A stretch of 64,000 nt of DNA. Source: Polyangiaceae bacterium (GTDB taxonomy: Bacteria > Myxococcota_A > Polyangia > Polyangiales > Polyangiaceae). Numbering within the stretch: the first letter of the stretch is position 1; every line of letters begins with the position of its first letter. Below, one piece after another: positions 1 to 7,407 of the stretch. The translations under genes were made by a program, and so were the position numbers. Below the pieces are notes generated by a model. That model had not been told where the DNA came from. It ran no database searches and was given only the letters and a program-made list of their open reading frames with translations. The stretch lies in assembly GCA_041389725.1 (NCBI GenBank), contig JAWKRG010000012.1, positions 243,113-307,112 of the forward strand, in the 5' to 3' direction.

Positions 1-1100
1 CCCTTTTGGACGATGCCGACACGGCCGTGCGCCGCCGCGCCGCCGAGCTGATGTTCCAGATGCGGCGCGAAGAAACCGCCCCCGCGCTGCGCTTGGCGCT
101 GGAGCGCGACGAGGATGCGGACGTGCGCAAATGGTGTGCCCTCACTCTGACGCGTTTGGGGCAAGGGGCGCCGCTGGTGATCGAGCTGCTGAAAGGCGGC
201 GACACGGTGTGGCGGCGCTACGCAGCGCTGGCCCTGGCCGAGTCCGGTGATCCCCGCGGCGGACCTGTGCTGGTCGACTGGTGGAAGGACAAGCGCGCCC
301 GCGACTACGCGCGCTCTCTGGAGCTGCTGCAAGCCTTCGAGCGCATCAAGGAGAAGGACGCGGTCTGGCCCTTGACCCAGAGCCTCGACGACGTGCGCCT
401 ACGCCCGCACATCGCCGACACGTTGGCGGAGCTGGGCGAAGAGGGCGCGCGCATCTCCCTGGCCAAGGCCTTCAGCCAGGAGCGATATCAGGACGCCCGC
501 GTTGCCCTGGCGCGGGCCGTGGTGCGTCTCGATGGCGGGCCCGAGATTGCTCCGGCGCTGGTTCGCTTCCTAGGGGTGCCCGACGCGATGCGCGGGGGAG
601 TGGGGCTCGCCTCAGAAGCCGGCATCCTGCAAAACATTGGGGGGCCGCCCAAGAACGAGTTGGGGCGATTGCGCCGCAGCGCATCCCTCGGGGCAGAGCT
701 GACTCTGGTCGTGCCGAAGGGTGGCAATGGCCGGGGCGTGCGGCTGTTGGTCCGTGCACGCGCGCCGAACCAAGAGGGCGTCGTGGTCGTGGCTCCGCCC
801 TTGGCCGACCTGAGATACAACCGCAAGGGTGAACCCGTAAAGATACGAGATCTCCCGCGTTTGAAGCTGGACAGTGCGACACGCGTGACGGTACCCAGGG
901 GAGGTTGGGTTGAACTTGCCGTGCCGGCAGGTCAGGCACTTGGCTTGAAACCAGGTCGCGTCGCTCGGTTGGTGGTGTACGCCGAACGCTCGGTCGAGGT
1001 CGACGCGGTCGTGGCTGTTCCGCTATCCGACGAACTGCCGCCTCCGGCGCCGAAACCCTGGAAGCCCGAGAACGACAGCGCCGCGCCGTCCCCCGGCTGA
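1..1100 (+). CDS. HEAT-repeat protein, 5' end beyond the window
   Basis: The open frame already runs at the first bases and ends with TGA at 1098-1100, so the N-terminus is missing. The first about 210 residues are repeated paired helices with HEAT-like spacing (motifs such as VRKWCALTLTRLG and WRRYAALALAESG), a scaffold usually used for protein contacts. The last about 140 residues look beta-rich (LTLVVPKGG, VRLLVRARAP, RVTVPRGGWVELAVPAG), like a carbohydrate- or ligand-binding sandwich, ending in a Pro-rich tail. No enzyme motif is visible. It is followed by a 14-bp tandem repeat and the YfgM/BamB-like pair. The function is unknown. Confidence 0.8.
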   Translation, partial: LLDDADTAVRRRAAELMFQMRREETAPALRLALERDEDADVRKWCALTLTRLGQGAPLVIELLKGGDTVWRRYAALALAESGDPRGGPVLVDWWKDKRARDYARSLELLQAFERIKEKDAVWPLTQSLDDVRLRPHIADTLAELGEEGARISLAKAFSQERYQDARVALARAVVRLDGGPEIAPALVRFLGVPDAMRGGVGLASEAGILQNIGGPPKNELGRLRRSASLGAELTLVVPKGGNGRGVRLLVRARAPNQEGVVVVAPPLADLRYNRKGEPVKIRDLPRLKLDSATRVTVPRGGWVELAVPAGQALGLKPGRVARLVVYAERSVEVDAVVAVPLSDELPPPAPKPWKPENDSAAPSPG

Positions 1101-1115
1101 GCGGCCGGCGCTCTT

Positions 1116-1158
1116 TCAACCCAGGGTCGCTCAACCAGGGTCGCTCAACCAGGGTCGG
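1116..1158 (+). repeat. 14-bp tandem repeat, three copies
   Basis: Three head-to-tail copies of TCAACCAGGGTCGC lie in the gap between the HEAT protein and the YfgM-like gene. The first copy has one extra C (1116-1130), then 1131-1144 and 1145-1158, the last ending in G instead of C. They sit about 85 bases upstream of the chosen GTG start of the next gene, where a promoter or operator could lie. The role is unknown. Confidence 0.8.
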
Positions 1159-1241
1159 TGGCAATTTCGCCGTGGACGGCTGGCAAGGGGTGCTATACGA
1201 GGCGGCGCAGTTTCTGCCCCGATCTGAAGCGAGCAAACACC

Positions 1242-2627
1242 GTGGCCAGCAAAGAAGAACCCAAACTCAGCCGTCGCGCCCGCCGCCGCGCCGCCCAAGA
1301 GGCGGACGCTCCGCCGTGGAGCAAAGATGACGAGGCAGAGCAGGGACGCGAAGACGAGGCTGAAGGCGAAAGCGGCGACGCAGACGACGACGGTGAGGGC
1401 GAGGCCAGCGACGGGGACTCCGACGAAACCGATCGGGACTCGGACGAGGGAGACGCGGACGAAGGGGACGCCGAAGGTAGTGCGGACGAGGATGCCGGCG
1501 ACGAAACCGAGGCCCCCATCGCCGCCGCTCCCGCAGCCAAGAAGAAAAAGAAGAAGCGCGCCGTCGAGGACGAGGGCGACGACCCCAGCAAGATCCGCGA
1601 TCGGAACAAGCGCTTGCGGGCCGAAGCGGCACGCAAGCGCCGGGCAAAGCGCGACCGCGAGCGGGAATCGGCCGTTGCCCAAGGGCTCGACGCTTCCGAG
1701 ATGGTCGACGACGCGCTGGCGCGGGGCACTCACGCCGCGACTCAGTGGGTCAAGCGCAACTTCAGCTTGCTGCAGTGGGCACTCGTGATTTCAGTCGCGG
1801 GGCTGATCGGCTGGCAGATCTACTCGTGGCGCAAGGCGCGAACTACGGAGAAGAGTTCGGACCAGCTCGTCGCGGGGGTGGAGGCGGAAACAGGCGCGGT
1901 AGGCGCCCCTCCCACGGATGATCCGACCTACAATCCGAAGCGCACTTTCGAGAGTCACGCCGCCCGTCTGAAAGCGGCCGAAGACGACTACCGCGCTGCC
2001 GCCGCTGCCGAGGCAGGCAAGGGAGCCGGCATCCTGGCGGAGCTGGGCCTCGCTGGCGTGCTCTACGACCAGGGCAAGTACGACGACGCCTTGGCTGCCT
2101 ACGAAAAGGTGCTCGGCTCCGCGCTGGCAAAGCACGACACGGACGTGCGCTTCCGCGCCACCGAAGCCGTCGGCCTTTGCAAGGAAGCCAAGGGCGACAC
2201 CGCCGGAGCGGAAGCTGCCTTCAAGGAGTTGGAAGGCTCCGATTCACCCGGCTTCGCCGCCCTCGGCCTCTACCACCGCGCGCGGCTGGCCTTTGCCGCC
2301 GGCAAGAAGGACGAGGTCAAGGAACTCCTCAAGAAGTCCAAGGAAAAGGCCGAGGCCGACAAGTCGCCCTTCGCCACTTCGAGCTACCTAGAGAGAGCCA
2401 GTCGGGATCTTCTGGCGTCCGTCGACCCCACCGTGGCGCGCACGCCGTCTTCGGGCGACTATTCGCCAGAGCAGTTGGATGCCCTCAAAGCCCAGATCAT
2501 GCAGGATCCGACCAAGCTCAAGAAGATGCTCGAGGAGATGCAGAAGAACGTGAAGGACATCACCAAGGATCTGCCTGCACCTCCTGCCAGCGGTTTGCCG
2601 TCGCCGCCTCCGGCTCCCTCGCCATGA
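1242..2627 (+). CDS. YfgM-like membrane-anchored TPR protein with long charged cytoplasmic tail
   Basis: From the GTG at 1242 the protein is 461 residues. An ATG at 1158 in the same frame exists, but the residues it adds look non-coding and it abuts the repeat. Residues about 28-91 are almost entirely Asp/Glu/Gly/Ser, and 99-142 are Lys/Arg-rich. One membrane helix lies at about 176-195 (LLQWALVISVAGLIGWQIYSW). Then come TPR-like helices (AELGLAGVLYDQGKYDDALAAYEKVL) and a Pro-rich end. YfgM in enterobacteria has the same order of membrane helix then TPR, binds the SecYEG translocon and sits directly before bamB. Here the stop overlaps the start of a BamB-like gene (ATGA), supporting the assignment. 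The acidic/basic tail is not part of enterobacterial YfgM. Confidence 0.7.
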   Translation: MASKEEPKLSRRARRRAAQEADAPPWSKDDEAEQGREDEAEGESGDADDDGEGEASDGDSDETDRDSDEGDADEGDAEGSADEDAGDETEAPIAAAPAAKKKKKKRAVEDEGDDPSKIRDRNKRLRAEAARKRRAKRDRERESAVAQGLDASEMVDDALARGTHAATQWVKRNFSLLQWALVISVAGLIGWQIYSWRKARTTEKSSDQLVAGVEAETGAVGAPPTDDPTYNPKRTFESHAARLKAAEDDYRAAAAAEAGKGAGILAELGLAGVLYDQGKYDDALAAYEKVLGSALAKHDTDVRFRATEAVGLCKEAKGDTAGAEAAFKELEGSDSPGFAALGLYHRARLAFAAGKKDEVKELLKKSKEKAEADKSPFATSSYLERASRDLLASVDPTVARTPSSGDYSPEQLDALKAQIMQDPTKLKKMLEEMQKNVKDITKDLPAPPASGLPSPPPAPSP

Positions 2628-3874
2628 AGTTGCGCATCCTCGTCCCGCTTGCCCTAGCGACTGCCGTCACGAGCGCGGGATGCGACAGCCTGCAATTCGG
2701 CGCCAATCCCGAGGTGCCGAGCTGGCGCTACCGGCCCAGCGGTTCGCTTTCGGTGGTGTACAAGAAGCGATTCCTGGCCGATTCCCGCCAAACGGGGGAG
2801 CCCTACGAGCGCGGCCGCCCGGAGATCGACGTCAAGGGGCGGCGCGTATTCTTCGGTTCGAGTGACCACGGCCTCTACGCCCTGAGCGCCCTCGATGGTT
2901 CCACCTTGTGGCGTTTCGAAACCGTGGGAGCCGTGCAATGCGCGCCGCTCTACGATCCGGCGGAAGACGTCGTTTACTTCGGCTCCAACGACGGCGCGCT
3001 ATACAAGGTGCGCGCCGCCACGGGGGAGCTGATCTGGCGCTTCGCCTCCAACGCCGAGGTCGCACGGCGGCCTGTGTTGAGCGGCGGGCGGCTCTATGCC
3101 GTCAATGCCAACGACACGGTGCTCTGCCTCGACGCCAAGAGCGGCAAGACGATCTGGAGCCAACACCGCACGCCAGCCCTCGGCATGGAGGTGGCGGGCT
3201 ATTCGGGCCCGCTGCTGTGGCGTGGCAAGCTCTACGTCGGCTTTTCCGACGGTACCGTCACGGCTTTCGACGCGAAGACGGGCGACGAGCGCTGGCAACC
3301 CGTGGATCTGAGCGCCGAGGCCGAACAAACCCTCGGCGACGTGCCCACGTACCTCGACGTGGACACCACGCCCGTGGGCGACGTAACCGCGGCGGGCGCC
3401 GTCGTCTTCGTCGGTTCGTACCAAGGCGGCGTGTTCGCGCTGGATGCCGAATCCGGTACGACTCTGTGGTCGAACCCGGCAGTCCTCGGCGTGAGTGAGC
3501 TGACCCTGTGGCATGAGCCGGCCCATGCGCCATCCAGTGGGGAGGGTCCCCAGGTGCCCGAGCAGAAGCTGTTGCTCGCGAGCACCGGCGTCACGGGCCT
3601 GTGGGCACTCGATCCCGAGAACGGCAAGGAGCAGTGGCGCTCCAGCTTGCCGAAGGGCGGCGTCTCGGCGCCGGTGCCGATTCAGGGCGCGCTGCTCGTC
3701 AGCGCGAGCCAACTCGGCGTGTTCCTGGTGTCGCCGGTGGATGGCAGCGTCATCGACGGCATCCACATGGCGGACGGTTCCTCCGCCACGCCCGCGGCCT
3801 TCGGGCGCCGCGCCTACGTGCTCAGCAACCACGGCGACCTCATCAGCCTGTACATCGCACCGCCGCGGGGCTGA
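2624..3874 (+). CDS. bamB: BamB-like PQQ beta-propeller lipoprotein
   Basis: A 416-residue protein with a signal peptide and probable lipobox (TSAGC, acylated Cys about residue 20). It is followed by repeated propeller blades of the PQQ type: GLYALSALDGSTLWRFE, ALYKVRAATGELIWRF, LCLDAKSGKTIW, TAFDAKTGDERW, FALDAESGTTLW and WALDPENGKEQW. BamB is the outer-membrane lipoprotein that assists BamA in beta-barrel insertion. The repeats, the length (E. coli BamB is about 390) and the coupling to a YfgM-like gene fit that role, although a generic PQQ-repeat lipoprotein cannot be excluded. The gene starts within the stop of the upstream gene. No der GTPase gene follows, unlike the enterobacterial operon. 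Confidence 0.75.
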   Translation: MKLRILVPLALATAVTSAGCDSLQFGANPEVPSWRYRPSGSLSVVYKKRFLADSRQTGEPYERGRPEIDVKGRRVFFGSSDHGLYALSALDGSTLWRFETVGAVQCAPLYDPAEDVVYFGSNDGALYKVRAATGELIWRFASNAEVARRPVLSGGRLYAVNANDTVLCLDAKSGKTIWSQHRTPALGMEVAGYSGPLLWRGKLYVGFSDGTVTAFDAKTGDERWQPVDLSAEAEQTLGDVPTYLDVDTTPVGDVTAAGAVVFVGSYQGGVFALDAESGTTLWSNPAVLGVSELTLWHEPAHAPSSGEGPQVPEQKLLLASTGVTGLWALDPENGKEQWRSSLPKGGVSAPVPIQGALLVSASQLGVFLVSPVDGSVIDGIHMADGSSATPAAFGRRAYVLSNHGDLISLYIAPPRG

Positions 3875-4250
3875 GCTTCGGGCTCGTCGCCTCGGATAGA
3901 GTTGCTTGGGGTTGGGTCTCGACGCGCGGCTGCAGGCCGCCGGTCGAGCGCGGACGGTGGGAGTGAGTGGGCGCCGAGCAGGTGCCACCGCGGCAGTACG
4001 GCACGGACGCCGTCGGCGGCCCCAAGCAGTCGCCATGAGCGGACCGGGGCGGCATGCGGAAGCGGTTCCACTAGCCCGGTCCCCGTATTCAAAAAGTTAA
4101 CATAATGTATCTTATGCGAACTAAGAATCAGGGGTTTCCTCGAAGGTTCTGGACTCGCCCCCGCGCAGCTGGGTCGGCGCGACCCCGCGATTGAGTGCAC
4201 AAATAGGTGCCGCGCGGCGGCGGCAAACGTCCGCCCGTGGCAGGCCCGTG
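3875..4250. other. Convergent intergenic region around the dif site
   Basis: This is the longest stretch without a gene (376 bases), between the BamB-like gene (plus strand) and the MBL-fold gene (minus strand), both of which point into it. Apart from an AT-rich block of roughly 50 bases at 4083-4135 carrying the dif-like site, I see only GC-rich sequence without a convincing open frame, hairpin or T-run. Confidence 0.7.
4095..4122 (-). other. dif: XerCD recombination site dif
   Basis: Read on the minus strand, the 28 bases divide into an 11-base arm AGTTCGCATAA, a 6-base centre GATACA and an 11-base arm TTATGTTAACT. The E. coli dif arms, from memory, are GGTGCGCATAA (XerC) and TTATGTTAAAT (XerD) around a 6-base centre. 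So the inner 8 bases of the XerC arm differ at one position (TCGCATAA versus GCGCATAA), the XerD arm differs at one position, and the centre differs as is normal between species. dif resolves chromosome dimers at the replication terminus with FtsK. The AT-rich block stands out in a high-GC convergent gap, as expected for dif. Confidence 0.88.
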
Positions 4251-5018
4251 TCAGAGCACGAACTGATCGTCGAGCCCGAGCACGGTCAGGTTCACGCCCT
4301 TGAGCTTGGCGCACTCCTGCTCCACCTCGGACTGGAACACAGGCTTGATGTGATAGAGCAACGTCGGCAGATCCTTGGGAGCGCCGTACTTCTTGAGATC
4401 CTGAGCCAGCGTGCGCGGCGTGTGATGCCCACTGACCGTGGCGAGCTTCTGCTCGCGATTCGGAAAGCTCACCTCCATGAGCAGCGCCTTGAGACGCTCC
4501 TCACGCCGAAGTAGCTCCCAGAAACGATTCGTGGGGCCCGTGTCCCCGCTGTACGCGATGGTCGCGTCCGGTCCCCGAACGATGAAGCCGGCGCTTTCGA
4601 TGGTGTGATCGACCATCACGCTCTGCACTTCATAGTCGCCAACCATGGTGGGTTTCTCGGGCTTGAGCTCGACGAACTTGATCGTGGGATGTGCCTTCGT
4701 CGGGATTTGCGAGAAGTCTGGCCAAATCAGGTTGTTGAAGAAGTGCTTCTTCAGCGCCGAAATCGTGCCCTTGGTCGCCGCCACGACCAAAGGCTCGCAC
4801 TCGGCCTGACAGCGATTGTCCGCTATCGTGGCGAGATCGCGGATGTGGTCCAGATGCGCGTGGCTGACGAGCACCGCCCCGAGGCGGAACTGCAGTCGCA
4901 GGTCCAGACCCGCGGTCAGAGAGCCAGCGTCCAGGGCCATGCGTTCGTCGATCACGAAGGCGCTCGTGCGATGATTCGGCGTCTCGCCGCCATGGCAGCC
5001 TACGACGCGCAGCTCCAT
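4251..5018 (-). CDS. MBL-fold hydrolase, class II cyclic-nucleotide phosphodiesterase-like
   Basis: A 255-residue single-domain metallo-beta-lactamase-fold protein without a signal peptide. It starts VVGCHGGETPNHRTSAFVID, has the metal motif SHAHLDH at about residues 54-60, a later Asp in AYSGDTGPTNRFWE and His in SGHHTPR and LYHIKP. The opening plus HxHLDH is the pattern of class II 3',5'-cyclic-nucleotide phosphodiesterases (PDE1/CpdP family), so cAMP or cGMP hydrolysis in the cytoplasm is the best guess. A tRNase Z-like or general MBL hydrolase role is possible. It stands alone, reading towards dif, with tRNA genes behind it. Confidence 0.7.
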   Translation of the reverse strand: MELRVVGCHGGETPNHRTSAFVIDERMALDAGSLTAGLDLRLQFRLGAVLVSHAHLDHIRDLATIADNRCQAECEPLVVAATKGTISALKKHFFNNLIWPDFSQIPTKAHPTIKFVELKPEKPTMVGDYEVQSVMVDHTIESAGFIVRGPDATIAYSGDTGPTNRFWELLRREERLKALLMEVSFPNREQKLATVSGHHTPRTLAQDLKKYGAPKDLPTLLYHIKPVFQSEVEQECAKLKGVNLTVLGLDDQFVL

Positions 5019-5129
5019 CAGCCCGCGGCCTTTCGAGCCCCAAGGGCGCGGGACGGACTGGGATCGAGCCGCGCGTGGGGTCCCATGGCCATGTACCCGG
5101 GAGCATATCGCCGCTCGCGCCGTTCGGTC

Positions 5130-5165
5130 AAAACCGCCGCGTTTGCGCGGTCCTAGAGCGGTTTT
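5130..5165. other. Inverted repeat with flanking A and T tracts
   Basis: AAAACCGC (5130-5137) and GCGGTTTT (5158-5165) are perfect 8-base inverted repeats, with a second possible stem CCGCG-TTTG-CGCGG inside. The A tract on one side and T tract on the other give the shape of a weak bidirectional terminator or a leader hairpin. It lies about 110 bases upstream of the MBL-fold start. Confidence 0.45.
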
Positions 5166-5251
5166 CGCGCAACAGGCTCCGGGGGCGCGCCAAAGCCCTT
5201 GCCCAAGACAGAAAAACCAGCTAGTTACGCCCGCCCGAGCCCGGACCGCGC

Positions 5252-5280
5252 TTGCTGCGGCCGTGGCTGGCTCTTAAGTT
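5252..5280 (+). promoter_or_regulatory. Candidate promoter of the tRNA pair
   Basis: TTGCTG (5252-5257) and TAAGTT (5275-5280) are separated by 17 bases and end 20 bases before the mature 5' end of tRNA-Gln, a typical sigma-70 arrangement for a stable RNA gene. The match is by eye only. Confidence 0.4.
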
Positions 5281-5300
5281 TCCACCTCAGTTTCCCTTAT

Positions 5301-5371
5301 TGGGGGATCGTCTAACGGCAGGACGCAAGATTCTGGTTCTTGTTATCTAGGTTCGAATCCTAGTCCCCCAG
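5301..5371 (+). tRNA. tRNA-Gln (anticodon CTG)
   Basis: The acceptor strand TGGGGGA (5301-5307) pairs with TCCCCCA (5364-5370). The anticodon stem CAAGA/TCTTG encloses the loop TTCTGGT, giving anticodon CTG. The T arm is CTAGG-TTCGAAT-CCTAG. The discriminator base is G, and CCA is not encoded (GCAAC follows). The CTG anticodon reads CAG, the preferred Gln codon of a high-GC genome. Confidence 0.95.
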
Positions 5372-5389
5372 CAACGCTTTTTCACAACC

Positions 5390-5465
5390 GGCCCCATCGT
5401 CTAGTGGTTTAGGACATCGGCCTCTCACGCCGGTAACACGAGTTCGAATCTCGTTGGGGTCACCA
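5390..5465 (+). tRNA. tRNA-Glu (anticodon CTC)
   Basis: The acceptor strand GGCCCCA (5390-5396) pairs with TGGGGTC (5455-5461), with one G-T pair. The anticodon stem TCGGC/GCCGG (one T-G wobble) encloses CTCTCAC, giving anticodon CTC. The T arm is ACGAG-TTCGAAT-CTCGT. CCA is encoded (5463-5465), unlike in the neighbouring tRNA-Gln. It lies 18 bases after that tRNA and is probably co-transcribed with it. Confidence 0.95.
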
Positions 5466-5498
5466 AGGCCCGGGCAATGCGCTCGGGCCTTCGTTTTT
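5465..5498 (+). terminator. Rho-independent terminator after the tRNAs
   Basis: AAGGCCCG (5465-5472) pairs with CGGGCCTT (5484-5491) and is followed after CG by five T (5494-5498). The stem starts at the last base of the tRNA-Glu CCA end. Confidence 0.85.
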
Positions 5499-5501
5499 GT
5501 C

Positions 5502-6104
5502 GTGTCATCCCCCGACCGCCCGCAGCGCAAGCCCCGGCAATCCACTCCGGACGAGATCCTCCGCGCCGCGCGCGAGGAGCGCTGGGAAGCCCGGCGCCTG
5601 CCGCTCATGTTCACGGCCGTCTTGGGGCTCGTGTTGGTCTCACGCTTGGACGCGCTTCGGGGCGTAGCCGGAGTCGGCTTTGGAATGGGGTTCCCGGTGC
5701 TGTGCGCCGGACTGGCCGTCCGACCCTTCCGCGACGTCACGCTCTGGGTCCCTGCCCTGGTGCTAGCGCTGCTCTTGGCCGCCGCGAGCGTCGCTCAGCT
5801 CAGCGTCGTCTTTGCGCCGGACACCGCCGCCGCGAAGGTCCTGCTCGGGGTCCTGGCGCTCGCACCCGTCGCGGGCGCTGCGCTGCAAGCCCGCGGTGCT
5901 CTCGCCGGCGTGCGCTCCTTCGCGGCCGCTTGGTTCGGGATCGGCGCTCTTTTCAGCTACTACTTTGCCGACCATCGCAGCGCCGGGCACGACGCCATGG
6001 ATGCCGTGCTAGCCGCGGGCCTGGTTTCGCTCTTCGTCGGTGGCGGCGTTGGCTTCGCGCTCGGCGCCATCGCAACCGCCATCGCGCGAAGACTCCAGCG
6101 CTGA
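5502..6104 (+). CDS. Multi-pass membrane protein of unknown function (relative of the 8735-9673 gene)
   Basis: About 200 residues from GTG 5502. The frame is open further back, into tRNA-Glu, so that extension is not used. The GTG lies only three bases after the tRNA terminator with no visible ribosome site, so an internal ATG at 5607 is the alternative. A short charged N-terminus (DEILRAAREERWEARRLP) precedes about six hydrophobic segments. The end, AAAWFGIGALFSYYFADH then a Gly-rich helix pair and RRLQR, resembles the end of the protein encoded at 8735-9673 (AFGAIFAYYLPHHYAQSD then Gly-rich helices). No known transporter or enzyme motif is seen. Confidence 0.7.
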   Translation: MSSPDRPQRKPRQSTPDEILRAAREERWEARRLPLMFTAVLGLVLVSRLDALRGVAGVGFGMGFPVLCAGLAVRPFRDVTLWVPALVLALLLAAASVAQLSVVFAPDTAAAKVLLGVLALAPVAGAALQARGALAGVRSFAAAWFGIGALFSYYFADHRSAGHDAMDAVLAAGLVSLFVGGGVGFALGAIATAIARRLQR

Positions 6105-6109
6105 AGTCG

Positions 6110-6589
6110 CTAGCGGTAGGCCGGCCCTGCTTCGGACCGCCCCGTCAGGGCGTCCAGGGCGGCAAGGAACGCGTCGACGGCCTCGGCGGTCACGTCGTAG
6201 TTGGCTGCACCGCAGGTTGCGACCAGGCGCTCTTGCGTGAGCGCGAGCGCCGTCGCGCAACCCCGCAAGTCCATCAGAGCCTGCCGCACGTGGGGCGTGA
6301 GCAGGCTCCGCACTCGATACGCGAAGCCGCGGACGAGCAGGGCCTCGTCGAACCCTGGGTCGTCAAAGGTGAGCTCGGGTTTCGAGAAGAACTCGAGGTA
6401 ATCCGACTCCTGCAGGATCCGCACGGACAGCTCGAAATCAAAGGGCCTAGTGAACTCCGCGCCCAACTCCACCTCGTCACTACCAAGTCGGCAGCTGATG
6501 GTCGCCCGCGGATGCATCAACACGTAGTGCCCCTCGTCCGAGGCCTTGCGAAACTCCCGGTTCAGTAGCGCGACGCCGCGATCGGTCAT
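6110..6589 (-). CDS. Conserved hypothetical cytoplasmic protein
   Basis: A 159-residue protein starting at the ATG that overlaps the stop of the SGNH-hydrolase gene (ATGA), so it is the last gene of a three-gene minus-strand operon. It has no signal peptide or membrane segment. It reads as a mixed alpha/beta domain (HYVLMHPRATISCRLGSDEVELGAEF, then FELSVRILQESDYLEFF) and a helical C-terminus. I do not recognise the family. Its stop lies 5 bases from the stop of the convergent membrane-protein gene. Confidence 0.7.
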   Translation of the reverse strand: MTDRGVALLNREFRKASDEGHYVLMHPRATISCRLGSDEVELGAEFTRPFDFELSVRILQESDYLEFFSKPELTFDDPGFDEALLVRGFAYRVRSLLTPHVRQALMDLRGCATALALTQERLVATCGAANYDVTAEAVDAFLAALDALTGRSEAGPAYR

Positions 6590-7407
6590 GGCGCGGGCCG
6601 CAGCGACCAGGGCAACGCACCCTTTGGATCTCGCTCCTGCTGCAACCAGTCGACGACGCGCTTCGCCCACTCGCTGCGGGCGGGAATGGTGGGGTGAATC
6701 TTGTCGCCAAGGCGCGGCATGTTCGGAAAAACGACGTTGGAATCCATCACGCGACACGGCACCGCGTTGTTGCGAATCACCGGCAACAGCCCGGTGTCCC
6801 CTACTTCCCACAGCGGTGGCAAAATCCACACGCAGGGCCGTCCCTCGAGGCGGCCGACCAGCTTCTGGATGACGCGCGCACGCGTCTCGGGTTTGAGTAT
6901 CTGCACCTCGTTGGTGCCCAGGCTGATCAGCACGAGATCGGGCTTGGTCTGCGCGACATAGACGGGCAGGTCCTTGCCCCAGGCCCAGGTGGGAATGAAG
7001 CTCGCGGTCTTGAAGCGAAGTACGCCTTTCACGCCCCGCGCTTTGAGCGCTTCGTTCAGGGTCACCCCGAGCGCCCCGGCCATGGAGTCCCCGATGTGCA
7101 GGACGGTCGTCCCGCTGGGCAGCGGCGCTGGGGGCGCAGCCGCGGGCGACGCAGGGCCGGGCGGCTCGGGAGCGGGCGGAGGCGCGGCGGCTGGAGAGCA
7201 GCTCACCTCGTCCACGGCGCAAGGATCCGCGCTGGCCGAAGCAGGTGGGGCCGCGGGCCTCGGTTCGACGACGGGCGTCGAAGCGGTGCGCTCGTTGCAG
7301 TCGCCGGCGCACGGAGCCGCCGCGGGGGCGGCTGGCGGCGGCGACGCACAAGCGATTGCGAGCAGACCAACGGAGGCGCGCGTCAGGGACAGCACGCGGA
7401 GTTCCAT
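6586..7407 (-). CDS. SGNH/GDSL-type hydrolase lipoprotein
   Basis: A 273-residue protein. The start at 7407 gives a signal peptide with a lipobox-like LLAIAC followed by a Pro/Ala-rich linker. The frame is open to 7524 but the added residues are not signal-like. Block I of SGNH hydrolases is VLHIGDSMAG (nucleophile Ser), block III is ISLGTNEVQ, and the C-terminal DKIHPT supplies the Asp-His pair. Such enzymes remove or move acyl or acetyl groups on glycans or lipids, and lipidation would place it in the envelope. The start overlaps the end of the upstream formylglycine-enzyme-like gene by 25 bases. The substrate cannot be told from sequence. Confidence 0.8.
   Translation of the reverse strand: MELRVLSLTRASVGLLAIACASPPPAAPAAAPCAGDCNERTASTPVVEPRPAAPPASASADPCAVDEVSCSPAAAPPPAPEPPGPASPAAAPPAPLPSGTTVLHIGDSMAGALGVTLNEALKARGVKGVLRFKTASFIPTWAWGKDLPVYVAQTKPDLVLISLGTNEVQILKPETRARVIQKLVGRLEGRPCVWILPPLWEVGDTGLLPVIRNNAVPCRVMDSNVVFPNMPRLGDKIHPTIPARSEWAKRVVDWLQQERDPKGALPWSLRPAP

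Noticed and set aside
2999..4036. Long minus-strand open frame opposite the BamB-like gene
   Set aside because: It is a high-GC shadow: the plus-strand frame has complete PQQ repeats and a signal peptide, while the antisense translation is low-complexity Arg/Ala.
4083..4135. AT-rich block as a promoter
   Set aside because: It lies between convergent genes, so no gene would be served, and the XerC/XerD arm pattern explains the composition better.
4251..5018. MBL-fold protein as an antibiotic beta-lactamase
   Set aside because: No signal peptide, and the opening GGETPNHRTSAF with HxHLDH fits cyclic-nucleotide phosphodiesterases rather than secreted beta-lactamases.
5301..5465. tRNA genes as an integration site of a genomic island
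   Set aside because: No integrase, no direct repeat of a tRNA 3' end was noticed, and the neighbouring genes look native in composition.
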